The notes: a model not told the origin generated them from the sequence alone. A DNA stretch of 38,414 bases from Anaerolineae bacterium (GCA_022013675.1 JAKLPW010000251.1:1-38414), one strand, 5' to 3'; positions 8,719 through 16,840 are shown, counted from the stretch's first letter. Translations and numbers: made by a program.

Positions 8719-10137
8719 ATGAATGAGAAACTTGCCGCGCTGCTCACAGATCTCACGCAAGAATACGTAGCAGCCTTTCCGGCCTCACAGGCAGCCCACA
8801 AACGAGCCAAACAGCATCTGGTGGATGGCGGCAGTCATACTCTCCGCCTTTTCGCCCCATTCCCACTCTACCTTTCCTCCACCAAGGGAGCCTGGTTGCA
8901 GGACCTTGACGGCCACGAAGTGCTGGACTTCTGGCAAGGACACTACGCCAATATCCTGGGGCACAATCCCGAACTGATTGCTGATGCCTTGTCCAGCGCT
9001 CTCGCTCAGGGCAAGGGACTACAGACGGGACACCTGGGCGAACTACAGGCTGAGGTTGCAGATATTCTGACGCAACGGACAGGCGCGGAGAGAGTGCGAT
9101 TCACCACCAGCGGGAGCCTGTCCAGCATGTATGCCATGATGCTCGCACGAGCCTCGACCGGACGAGACCTGATCCTGAAAGTTGGCGGCGGATGGCATGG
9201 CGCCCAGCCCTGGGCGTTGAAGGGAATCCGATATGGGGAGCAGGGCTTTCGCAGCTTGGAATCCCTTGGGCTGCCGGTCAACATCGAAAGCGAGACACTG
9301 ATCACGCGATTCAACGATCCAGAGGACCTGGCGGCCACCTTTCGCACTCATGGAGATCGTATCGCCTGCTTCATCGTCGAACCCTGGATAGGTTCAGCGG
9401 GCTTCATTCCCGCCACACCCGAATACCTGAAACTCGCCCGCTCACTGACGTGGGAACACGGTGCTTTGCTGATCTTCGATGAGGTGATCAGCGGGTTTCG
9501 CTTCCGCGCTGGTGATCTGGGAAGCATGTACGACATTCGACCGGATCTCGCGATCTTCGGCAAGATCATCGGCGGAGGAATGCCAGTGGCAGCCGTGGCC
9601 GGCCGCTCCGACATCATGACTATCTGCGGCCGAGAGGGGGAACGCCTCGTGCACTTCGACGGCGGGACCTACTCAGCCCATCATGCTGCACTGCTGGCTT
9701 CCAAGGTTATGTTGAATCATCTGGTGGACAATGAGGAGGTCATCTACCCCCAGTTAGCTGCGCGCGGCGAGCAGATGCGTCAGCAGGTGGAGCAAGTATT
9801 CGCTGACGAGGGCATCCTGGCGCGCTGCACGGGTTACGGGAATGAATCCGTGCCGGGAAGCTCATTGGCGATGGTTCATTTCCCGTATGATCCGGATCTT
9901 CCACTATTGCACCCGGAGGTTCTATGGGACCCACAAACCTGCGATATTGTTCTGCGCGAGGAAGTCCTGAAGCTAGCCCTTCTGCTGGAAGGCGTCTACG
10001 TCCTACATGGCCTTGGATCTCTCTCCACCATGCACGGAGAACGGGAGATGAGGTATCTAATCAGAGCTTGCTCACGAGTCGCCAAGAGGATCAAAGCCTC
10101 CTCAGTCGCAGAGGGCCCGCCCGTGCCAAGTCGATAG
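8719..10137 (+). CDS. PLP-dependent class III aminotransferase, HemL-like
   Basis: Cytosolic fold-type I PLP enzyme of 472 residues, starting at the ATG at 8719 with GGGGGAG a few nt upstream. It resembles glutamate-1-semialdehyde 2,1-aminomutase: the DEVISGFR motif (254-261) carries the aspartate that contacts the pyridine nitrogen, and the Schiff-base lysine is K282 in FGKIIGGGMPVAAVAG. The usual HemL sequence NSGTEA is replaced here by TSGSLSSM (130-137), and no other tetrapyrrole gene is nearby. The true substrate is therefore probably not glutamate semialdehyde; a related amino-sugar or amino-acid transamination or mutase reaction is equally possible. It appears monocistronic. Confidence 0.8.
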   Translation: MNEKLAALLTDLTQEYVAAFPASQAAHKRAKQHLVDGGSHTLRLFAPFPLYLSSTKGAWLQDLDGHEVLDFWQGHYANILGHNPELIADALSSALAQGKGLQTGHLGELQAEVADILTQRTGAERVRFTTSGSLSSMYAMMLARASTGRDLILKVGGGWHGAQPWALKGIRYGEQGFRSLESLGLPVNIESETLITRFNDPEDLAATFRTHGDRIACFIVEPWIGSAGFIPATPEYLKLARSLTWEHGALLIFDEVISGFRFRAGDLGSMYDIRPDLAIFGKIIGGGMPVAAVAGRSDIMTICGREGERLVHFDGGTYSAHHAALLASKVMLNHLVDNEEVIYPQLAARGEQMRQQVEQVFADEGILARCTGYGNESVPGSSLAMVHFPYDPDLPLLHPEVLWDPQTCDIVLREEVLKLALLLEGVYVLHGLGSLSTMHGEREMRYLIRACSRVAKRIKASSVAEGPPVPSR

Positions 10138-10152
10138 GAGGAGAGTGTGGAA

Positions 10153-10216
10153 GAAGACTTCGGAAGTCTTCCGCGTGCATGGACCACATTGTCCCTCTGA
10201 AGACTTCCGAAGTCTT
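10153..10216. repeat. Two inverted copies of a dispersed palindrome
   Basis: Copy 1 (10153-10171) is GAAGACTTC-G-GAAGTCTTC, a perfect 9-bp inverted repeat. Copy 2 (10199-10216) is GAAGACTTC-C-GAAGTCTT. They are in opposite orientation around a 27-nt core, so the whole unit can also fold as one long stem. A third copy lies at 16811-16827. Confidence 0.8.
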
Positions 10217-10258
10217 GCAAAGAATGGGCGAACCGATACCCACATCAAAACACCGAGT

Positions 10259-10291
10259 GGGGCTCCCCTCCTTCCTCAGGAGAGAAGCCCC
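10259..10291. terminator. Possible terminator hairpin for the sulfate-activation operon
   Basis: Arms GGGGCT (10259-10264) and AGCCCC (10286-10291) with an inner CTCC/GGAG pairing. There is no immediate T-run on either strand; on the minus strand TTTT follows about 10 nt later. The call is weak. Confidence 0.3.
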
Positions 10292-10351
10292 CTCGTCTGA
10301 TCGATCATTCAGATGCCGGCAGATGAGTCTCAGCTAGAAACACAACTAGCA

Positions 10352-10525
10352 CTAGTGGATGTTGTTGACTACCCCTGCTGCGATCGTGTAGTACTTTTTC
10401 GGCGTGCCGTCGTTGAGCCTGAACTTGTATTTCACCGGCAGCAGCTCCACGTAGTCGGTGAAGGCACACCAGCCGCCGGCACAGTACTGCGTGCAACTAC
10501 TGCTTGCAGAATGAACCTGCCCCGT
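10352..10525 (-). pseudogene. C-terminal fragment of an unidentified protein
   Basis: A 57-codon stretch between two in-frame stops on the minus strand has no ATG, but codons strongly biased to G or C in the third position and a protein-like sequence: CTQYCAGGWC, then FTDYVELLPVKYKF, ending PKKYYTIAAGVVNNIH. The other frames read poorly. It lies directly downstream of the phosphodiesterase stop, in a different frame. I read it as the tail of a gene whose front part has been lost. No family is recognised. Confidence 0.45.
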
Positions 10526-10539
10526 TCAGAACATAGATT

Positions 10540-11895
10540 CTACACCACCGACACCCCATCCAAATCCGGTGGCGTTGCCAACTCCATTATGTCCAGTATC
10601 GTAGGCATCACATCTACCACAGAAAAACCATCCCGGTTGAACTCGCGTCCCTGCACATAGAGCATGGCATCGTCGTAGGTGTGCATCCCCACCAACTCGT
10701 TTCCCTTGAAGGTCAGCGCAGGGCGATTCACGGCCCCTTTCAGGTCAAAACCTCGAAATGGCACAGCGATGAGATCTGCTGCCTGCTCGAACTGCGGACC
10801 GTGGTAGATCTCCTCGCGACGCAGCACCTTCTCGATCATCGCCTCGCCGCTACCGGGGTCGCGCAGACCCAACAGCCCGGCGGCCAGTTCATCACGCAGC
10901 TTCTCGTACTCCTCACCCGGAGACACGCATCCCTCTGGCTCTCGTCCGCGCAGGTTGATAAAGATACGTCCTGGATCCAGGCTATACGCCCGCGAAGAGG
11001 GATCGAGATCAGCCACGGACTTAGGCTCATCCGAGCGAAAACTCAGGTATCCAGCATCCCGCAGCCAGGTGTTTATGTAGACCTCCAGGCGCAAGGTGCA
11101 GAAGCCATGATCGGACATCACTATCAAGGTCGTGTCATCATCCAGCCGTCCGCGGACCTCCCCCAGGAGATCATCAATCTGATGATAACAATCGTAGAAG
11201 GCCGGCTCGTATACCGGATCGCCCTTCTCCATGGGCTCCCACAGGAAATGGTGCAAGCGGTCCGTCTCCATGATATGACAATGAAGATAGTCCCACGGCT
11301 CGCCATCCATGAACCCCAGCAGTGTCCTCCCTCGCGCGGCCAGCGTCTCGCGAAAGTCCACCAGGAAATCATCCTTCGACTTGCGAGCAACCCAGGGGTC
11401 TGTATCAATGCGATAGCCCCAAGATTTCAAGCGAGCCGAGACCTCCGGCGGATAGGCCACCTTGTCCACACTGGGCGACAGGAACCCAGCTACCAGAATG
11501 CCGTTGACTTCCCGAGGCGGATAGGTGACCGGCACGTTCATCACGATCACCCGCTTCCCTTGCTTGCTTAGGTATTCCCAAAGGGTCTCGCTGGTCATGT
11601 GCTGCGACGTGGGGATGTAGAGCTTGTAACTCCCGGGCTTGCGGTCCACGAATCCGTAGATGCCGTGCTTGGCTGGATTCACACCAGTCATCATGCAGGA
11701 CCACGCCACCGAGGAGACCGTCGGGTAGACCGAATACATCGGCGCATAGGTGCCTTCGCTCAGAATGTGCGCCATATTGGGAACGTGCCCCTCGGCCACT
11801 AGCCGCGTGATCAGACTGTGTGGCGTACCGTCGATACCGACGAAGACCACGCGACGCGGTTTCTTTCTCGACTTGCGTCTGCCGAATATACTCAT
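10540..11895 (-). CDS. Alkaline-phosphatase-superfamily phosphodiesterase (type I PDE/NPP)
   Basis: Predicted two-metal phosphohydrolase of 451 residues, close in layout to nucleotide pyrophosphatase/phosphodiesterases. All expected metal ligands and the nucleophile can be placed: D22 (GIDG), S61 in YPTVSSVAWSCMMTG as nucleophile, D211 and H215 (TDRLHH), D261 and H262 (MSDHG), and H404 (GMHTYDD). No signal peptide is seen; the N-terminus is basic (GRRKSRKKPRR), so it should act in the cytoplasm, unlike most family members. It is the third gene of the sat-cysC operon, 31 nt after cysC, and is a paralogue of the domain fused to Sat. Possible substrates in this setting are APS, PAPS, PAP or pyrophosphate; none can be chosen from sequence. 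The ATG at 11895 follows GGGAGG closely. Confidence 0.85.
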   Translation of the reverse strand: MSIFGRRKSRKKPRRVVFVGIDGTPHSLITRLVAEGHVPNMAHILSEGTYAPMYSVYPTVSSVAWSCMMTGVNPAKHGIYGFVDRKPGSYKLYIPTSQHMTSETLWEYLSKQGKRVIVMNVPVTYPPREVNGILVAGFLSPSVDKVAYPPEVSARLKSWGYRIDTDPWVARKSKDDFLVDFRETLAARGRTLLGFMDGEPWDYLHCHIMETDRLHHFLWEPMEKGDPVYEPAFYDCYHQIDDLLGEVRGRLDDDTTLIVMSDHGFCTLRLEVYINTWLRDAGYLSFRSDEPKSVADLDPSSRAYSLDPGRIFINLRGREPEGCVSPGEEYEKLRDELAAGLLGLRDPGSGEAMIEKVLRREEIYHGPQFEQAADLIAVPFRGFDLKGAVNRPALTFKGNELVGMHTYDDAMLYVQGREFNRDGFSVVDVMPTILDIMELATPPDLDGVSVV

Positions 11896-11926
11896 GACCT
11901 CCCGTACCTCTCAATAACCAAGAACC

Positions 11927-12538
11927 CTACATGTATCCCAAAGCCCGCAGCCGGTCCTCGACCATCTCTTTCTCTTCATCGGAATAGGACTCCTCTGCCT
12001 CGGCTGATGGTACGTAGCCCAACTCTTCCAGCTTTGCCATCACCCGGGCCGCGCTGGTCTCCGCAGTCTCTCGATCAGAGTAGATGGTGACTTCCGGATC
12101 AGGGGGAGCCTCATAAGGATCAGAGATACCCGTGAAATTCTTGATCTCTCCCGAGAGAGCCTTCTCGTAAAGCCCCTTGACATCGCGCTTGATGAGAACA
12201 TCCAGATCGCACCGACAGTAGACCTCGACGAAATTGTCTATCCTGGCACGGATCTCGTCGCGAATAACCTGATAAGGCGAAATGGCTGCACCGATGGCAA
12301 TGACGCCATTGCGACTCAGCAGGTCACAGACGAAACCGATGCGCCGGATGTTTGTGTCGCGGTCCTCTTTGCTAAAGCCCAGGCCCTTGCTGAGATTGGT
12401 ACGCACGATGTCGCCGTCCAGGACCTCTACTTTCAGGCCTCGATTGCGTAACTCCTTCTCCACCAGCCGCGCCACCGTCGTCTTGCCTGCTCCTGACATA
12501 CCCGTGAACCACAACGCAAATCCGACTTGGTTGCCCAC
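11927..12538 (-). CDS. cysC: Adenylylsulfate (APS) kinase with an unusual C-terminal tail
   Basis: Phosphorylates APS at the 3' position to give PAPS. The P-loop GMSGAGKT spans residues 13-20, and the family segments [27 protein letters not shown] and [10 protein letters not shown]-like (here [25 protein letters not shown]) follow, then [16 protein letters not shown]. The kinase domain ends near residue 175. A further ~28 residues are acidic and end in [10 protein letters not shown], a type of tail I associate with alkaline-phosphatase-superfamily proteins and not with a standard CysC. The start is a GTG at 12538 with GAGGGAG just upstream. It sits 65 nt after the Sat fusion gene and 31 nt before the stand-alone phosphodiesterase, so the three are almost surely co-transcribed. 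Confidence 0.95.
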   Translation of the reverse strand: MGNQVGFALWFTGMSGAGKTTVARLVEKELRNRGLKVEVLDGDIVRTNLSKGLGFSKEDRDTNIRRIGFVCDLLSRNGVIAIGAAISPYQVIRDEIRARIDNFVEVYCRCDLDVLIKRDVKGLYEKALSGEIKNFTGISDPYEAPPDPEVTIYSDRETAETSAARVMAKLEELGYVPSAEAEESYSDEEKEMVEDRLRALGYM

Positions 12539-12603
12539 ATCTCCCTCACTTTCAATTGGTTTTGATTCGTTCCAGATTCTGATGATCAGGTATCACTAGC
12601 TCT

Positions 12604-15198
12604 CTAGCTAGAAACCACCTTCCCCTCCATGTCCAGAGGCACCTCTATACCCATCGCTGACAGCATCGTCGGCGCAACGTCCATGATGTGAAGGTCAGAG
12701 AGCTCCTCGCTCTGGCCTGCCTTCGGATCGTACATGATGAAGACCCCCTGCTTGGCATGATTGGCGTCATCGGGGCCGGTATCGTTCTCGCTGGTATAGA
12801 TGGAGCCATGGCCCAGGCTACCCACTGAACGCCAGGCCAGATCGCCGAAATAGACGATCAGGTCCGGCGCGATATTGCGCACCTCATGATAGACCTCCTC
12901 AGGCTTCAGCGCAACCGTGCCGATGTTGTTCCCCTGGGGGTCAGTGATAGCGGAAAGCTTCTCTGCAAGCTCATTCCTGACTTGCTCATATTCGCTTCGG
13001 GGGATGATCCCCTGCGACTCCCGACCCTCTACGTTCAGGAACAGCCGGCCATAGTACCCTCCAGAGCCCCAGGCCCTCGTCTTCCTCCAATCTATCTCCA
13101 GCTTCTCGATGGGTATCAGGTGGCCCTTGGGAGGCTCCTCCTTCAAGACCAAATAGCCTTCCTTGATGAGCCATTCATTGAAGCAGATACCGCCCATCAT
13201 CGGCTGCGCGCCGTGATCAGACACCAACAGCACAACTGTCTCGTCGTCCAGCAACTCCAGAAGGGTCCCAATCTCACCATCCAGGTACTCATAGTAGTCA
13301 CGGATGGCGTTCTCGTATTTCGATCCTGGCTGGTATTTGGGATGCCTGGGATCCATGTACTTCCACATACCATGGTGGATGCGATCCGGGCCCATCTCCA
13401 CGAACATGAAGAATTGCCAGGGCACCTCTTTGGCCAAATAGCGCACCACCTGGAAACGCTGCTTGGTCATGTCATAGATCTGACTCAACAAGACATCCTT
13501 GTCATCGGTGCGGAACCCTTCCACGTCCAGTATGAACTCGCCCACCAATGCCTCGATCTCCTGCTTCAGCGCATGGGGATAGGTGTACTGGCTCTTGGTG
13601 CTAGGCGTCAGGAAGCTGGTAATCACGTAGCCGTTCGTCGGCTTGGGAGGATAGGTTTGGGGTACACCAATCAGCACTACGTCCTTCCCTTCGCGGGAAG
13701 CGATGTCCCAAACAGTATCCTCGGTCACCGCCTTGGAGTTAGCTATGCGCATCCGATCGTAGGAGTAATCCGCGCGGTTACGGAAGCCATAGAAACCGAG
13801 TTGCCCCGGGTCCTTGCTCGTGACCATAGAACTCCAGGCTGGCACCGTGATAGGAGGGTTTGTACTCTCCAGTCGGCCCCACGCGCCCTTCTCCATGAGA
13901 CGGCTCATGTTGGGTAGCCTGTCCCGCCACTGCTCGAATACCAAAGAAGGCTCCAGACAGTCCAGGCCAATCACCATCACTTTCCTGTTATCCACCTTGG
14001 GCTTCGCCTCAGCAGCCAGTCTCTCTTCCACTTGGCGCATCCCTTCGACCAGGATATCGCTGACTTCCGGACGGGTGAACTCCGGCGGCAACGACTCGCC
14101 CTTCAGCAGCTTCTCGCGCACCTGAGTGCCACTGAGGAAAACCCAGTTCTCCTTCCCATGGGGACAGGTCTTGGCCGTCACCACCTGCTTGCACTTGGTG
14201 CAATAGAAAGCATGCTCAAAACGGAGCGGTGTGATGGACAATTCGCCATATGCCAGATCATCAAAGATCTGTTGGGCATCGTATGTACCATAGTACTTGC
14301 CAACCCCAGCATGGTCGCGCCCGACAATGAAGTGTGTGCAGCCGTAGTTCTGCCGAGCTATAGCGTGAAAGATAGCCTCTCGAGGACCAGCGTAGCGCAT
14401 TGCCGCAGGATAGACACCCAGAAGTACCCGATCGGGAGGATAGTAGTCCCGCAGCAGACTACGATAGCTTTCAATGCGCACCTCGGCAGGGATGTCATCC
14501 GCCTTCGTCGCACCCACCAGCGGGTGGAGTAGAAGTCCGTCGCACATCTCCAGAGCCGTCTTCTGAATGTACTCGTGCGCTCTATGCACGGGGTTGCGAG
14601 TCTGGAAAGCCACCACACGCCGCCATCCCCTCTGCGCGAACATGCGACGACTCTGAGCCGGATCATGGCGCAATTCAGGGAACTCAACAGTGGAAGGCCG
14701 ATCCAGCAGCCAAACATCTCCACCCAGCAACACCTCTCCTTGCTCATAGAGGCGCTTCACCCCGGGATGCTTGTCTTCGGTCGTGCGATAGACCATCTCG
14801 GCTTCGCGTTCCTTGTCATAGGCATACTTCTCCTGAATGCGCATGAGGCCCATGATATGGTTCGCCCCCTCCACGAGGGCCACCTCCTGCCCCTCAGAGA
14901 GAGTAGAAGCCTTCTCTCGCGACACAGGCAGCGTGATCGGAACCGGCCAGAGGATTCCATTTGTCAGGTGCATATTCTCCACGACGCCTTCGTAGTCAGC
15001 TCGACACATGAACCCAGTCAGAGGGCTGAAAGCCCCCACGGAGATAAGCTCCAGGTCGGAAACCCCCACCGCACTCAGATAGACACGGGGCAGGTCCTTG
15101 GCTCTCTCCAGGGCCGCTTCCCTCTCCTCTCCACGCAGCACACAGTCAACCAGTTTACCACCGTGGGGCGGGATAGCGTATTTGTATTCTTCACTCAT
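12604..15198 (-). CDS. sat: Fusion of ATP sulfurylase and an alkaline-phosphatase-superfamily domain
   Basis: An 864-residue protein. Residues 1-395 are a complete homo-oligomeric-type sulfate adenylyltransferase (ATP + sulfate to APS + PPi): catalytic QTRNPVHRAHEY (199-210), GRDHAG (293-298), and a zinc site C333, C336, C345, H347. Residues ~405-864 are a complete type I phosphodiesterase-like domain: metal ligand D413 (GLDC), nucleophile T451 (ITVPAWSSM), D605 and H609 (PDRIHH), D661 and H662 (SDHG), and H814 (DDANH). The joint is a short charged linker (EERLAAEAKPKVDNRK), with no frameshift or internal stop. No signal peptide is present, so both halves act in the cytoplasm. The ATG at 15198 has GGAGG 10 nt upstream and a consensus promoter. 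The second domain might remove PPi, act on APS/PAPS-derived nucleotides, or hydrolyse another ester; this is inference. Confidence 0.93.
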   Translation of the reverse strand: MSEEYKYAIPPHGGKLVDCVLRGEEREAALERAKDLPRVYLSAVGVSDLELISVGAFSPLTGFMCRADYEGVVENMHLTNGILWPVPITLPVSREKASTLSEGQEVALVEGANHIMGLMRIQEKYAYDKEREAEMVYRTTEDKHPGVKRLYEQGEVLLGGDVWLLDRPSTVEFPELRHDPAQSRRMFAQRGWRRVVAFQTRNPVHRAHEYIQKTALEMCDGLLLHPLVGATKADDIPAEVRIESYRSLLRDYYPPDRVLLGVYPAAMRYAGPREAIFHAIARQNYGCTHFIVGRDHAGVGKYYGTYDAQQIFDDLAYGELSITPLRFEHAFYCTKCKQVVTAKTCPHGKENWVFLSGTQVREKLLKGESLPPEFTRPEVSDILVEGMRQVEERLAAEAKPKVDNRKVMVIGLDCLEPSLVFEQWRDRLPNMSRLMEKGAWGRLESTNPPITVPAWSSMVTSKDPGQLGFYGFRNRADYSYDRMRIANSKAVTEDTVWDIASREGKDVVLIGVPQTYPPKPTNGYVITSFLTPSTKSQYTYPHALKQEIEALVGEFILDVEGFRTDDKDVLLSQIYDMTKQRFQVVRYLAKEVPWQFFMFVEMGPDRIHHGMWKYMDPRHPKYQPGSKYENAIRDYYEYLDGEIGTLLELLDDETVVLLVSDHGAQPMMGGICFNEWLIKEGYLVLKEEPPKGHLIPIEKLEIDWRKTRAWGSGGYYGRLFLNVEGRESQGIIPRSEYEQVRNELAEKLSAITDPQGNNIGTVALKPEEVYHEVRNIAPDLIVYFGDLAWRSVGSLGHGSIYTSENDTGPDDANHAKQGVFIMYDPKAGQSEELSDLHIMDVAPTMLSAMGIEVPLDMEGKVVSS

Positions 15199-15256
15199 TG
15201 AGGAAACACCTCCAGGTTATTAACTGTCACGAACTTGCAGTGTCAATCACCTATCA

Positions 15257-15285
15257 ATTATATTACACTTAGAGTCTAATGTCAA
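15257..15285 (-). promoter_or_regulatory. Consensus sigma-70 promoter of the sat-cysC operon
   Basis: On the minus strand a perfect TTGACA (15280-15285), a 17-nt spacer and a perfect TATAAT (15257-15262). The leader before the sat ATG is about 50 nt. Such a strong promoter suggests high expression unless a repressor covers it. Confidence 0.85.
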
Positions 15286-15316
15286 AAAGCTTTCAACGCC
15301 TTCTCCTGATGCTAAC

Positions 15317-15345
15317 TTGTACGCTCTGCATCAACAGTGTATAAT
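15317..15345 (+). promoter_or_regulatory. Sigma-70 promoter of the divergent PLP-enzyme gene
   Basis: TTGTAC (15317-15322), a 17-nt spacer and TATAAT (15340-15345). An ATG at 15337 overlaps the -10 region and cannot be the start on this transcript. The two divergent -35 boxes are only about 30 bp apart. Confidence 0.75.
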
Positions 15346-15384
15346 GCGACCCACAAACTCAAACAAGGAGGCTACCAAAAAATC

Positions 15385-16794
15385 ATGGTCAAGACAGATA
15401 AGAGGACTCTCATTACAGGCCCCACATTCGAGGAGATGCTGCACCCGGAGAAAATCGACCCCGCCGTACGTGCACGCGCACTCGATATGCGGGAGAAGGA
15501 CCCTCTGGACCCCATTAACCTCTACAACATCACCTGGCAAGACGAGCACGGCCAGATCTATTACGATGTCCTGCCGCCAGAGCTCACTGGAGTGGAGGCC
15601 CCTATCGTTGTGCTCTATGCCAAGGATTTCCCCACGGGAAGTCACAAGGTAGGAGCAACCTACGCGGTGCTGGTAGAGAAGGAACTCCTGGGAGAGGTAG
15701 ACCCCTCCAAGCACACTCTAATCTGGCCCTCCACGGGCAACTACGGCATCGGCGGAGCGTGGGTAGGCTGCCGCATGGAGTTCGACAGCGTGGTCATCCT
15801 GCCCGAGGAAATGAGCCGCGAACGCTTCGATCTCGTCCATAGGTACGGCGCTCGCCTCTACCTCACCCCAGGATGCGAGAGCAACGTCAAGGAGATCTAC
15901 GACAAGAGCAAAGAGCTCAAGGCCGAAGACCCCGAGCGAGTGCGTATCCTCAATCAGTTCGAGGTTATGGGAAACTACCGCTTTCACTACTACGTCACTG
16001 GCAACACCATCGTCGAGCTAGCCGATGTGCTACAAGCTCAGGGCATTGGCAACGGAAAGATAGCTGCCTACGTGTCAGCCATGGGCTCAGGCGGAACCAT
16101 CGCCGCCGGTGACAGGCTCAAGCAAGTCTGGCCTGAGCATCGCATCATCGGACTGGAACCCACTCAATGTCCAACCCTTTTCCGAAACGGCTACGGTGGC
16201 CACGACATCCAGGGTATCGGAGACAAGCACGTTACCTGGATCCACAACGTCATGAACATGGACGCCATAATGTGCATTGATGACATCGAATCGAAGATGG
16301 GGCTCCAACTGGTCGTTGAGGAACCTGGCTGGAAGACGATGATAGAGCGCTATGGCGTCCCGGAAGAAAGCGTGCGGCGCATGGCAACGTACTTCGGCAT
16401 TTCTGGAATATGCAACGTGCTGGGGGCCATCAAAACCGCCAAGTTCTATGGCTACGGCAAAGACGACGTAATCGTTACTATCTGCACAGACGCCATCGAT
16501 CGCTACCACTCAGTCATGGCGGATATGACTGCAACCTATGGCCCCATGGATGAAACCGAGGCCGCCGTCCGCCTGGTCAGCATCTTCCACAAACAGAAGA
16601 CCGACTGGATCAAGGAAGGCACCGTGGATAACCGCAACTGCTGGCATAACCTGAAGTACTACACTTGGGTGGAGCAGCAAGGCAAGACGGTGGAGGAGCT
16701 CGACGCCCAGAAATCCCAGGAATGGTGGGAAGCGGAGCAGGCCAAGCTGGCAGAAATCGACGCCTTGATTCGAGAGTACAGGGGTACGCCGTAA
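15385..16794 (+). CDS. PLP-dependent enzyme of the cysteine/threonine synthase fold
   Basis: Fold-type II PLP enzyme of 469 residues. The Schiff-base lysine is K88 in TGSHKVGAT, the substrate-binding loop is STGNYG (116-121), and the cofactor phosphate loop is MGSGGT. The sequence between these fits the broad cysteine synthase/threonine synthase/tryptophan synthase beta group, but it is longer than CysK (about 310 residues), with extra N-terminal (~70) and C-terminal (~100) segments rich in charged residues. The ATG at 15385 has AAGGAGG about 13 nt upstream. It is transcribed divergently from the sulfate-activation operon with promoters almost back to back, which hints at a sulfur-related role such as cysteine formation. 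The exact reaction cannot be read from sequence. Confidence 0.8.
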   Translation: MVKTDKRTLITGPTFEEMLHPEKIDPAVRARALDMREKDPLDPINLYNITWQDEHGQIYYDVLPPELTGVEAPIVVLYAKDFPTGSHKVGATYAVLVEKELLGEVDPSKHTLIWPSTGNYGIGGAWVGCRMEFDSVVILPEEMSRERFDLVHRYGARLYLTPGCESNVKEIYDKSKELKAEDPERVRILNQFEVMGNYRFHYYVTGNTIVELADVLQAQGIGNGKIAAYVSAMGSGGTIAAGDRLKQVWPEHRIIGLEPTQCPTLFRNGYGGHDIQGIGDKHVTWIHNVMNMDAIMCIDDIESKMGLQLVVEEPGWKTMIERYGVPEESVRRMATYFGISGICNVLGAIKTAKFYGYGKDDVIVTICTDAIDRYHSVMADMTATYGPMDETEAAVRLVSIFHKQKTDWIKEGTVDNRNCWHNLKYYTWVEQQGKTVEELDAQKSQEWWEAEQAKLAEIDALIREYRGTP

Positions 16795-16810
16795 GGGGAT
16801 AGCGCATACC

Positions 16811-16827
16811 AGACTTCGGAAGTCTTC
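16811..16827. repeat. Third copy of the dispersed palindrome
   Basis: AGACTTC-G-GAAGTCTTC, matching the copy at 10153-10171 except for the first two bases. It lies 17 nt after the PLP-enzyme stop and directly before the broken 5' end of the MscS remnant. Confidence 0.8.
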
Positions 16828-16840
16828 AGCGCGACAACTG

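Larger units (their letters stand above)
10138..10539. other. Intergenic region between convergent genes
   Basis: It holds two inverted copies of a dispersed palindrome (10153-10216), a modest hairpin (10259-10291) and a degraded coding fragment on the minus strand (10352-10525), each listed separately. Confidence 0.7.

Noticed and set aside
10681-11571. 296-codon open frame on the plus strand
   Set aside because: Lies fully opposite the phosphodiesterase gene, with no ribosome binding site and a sequence rich in His and Gln typical of an antisense shadow.
12886-13917. 343-codon open frame on the plus strand
   Set aside because: Opposite the AlkP half of the Sat fusion, which has all catalytic motifs in its own frame; the antisense translation shows no family.
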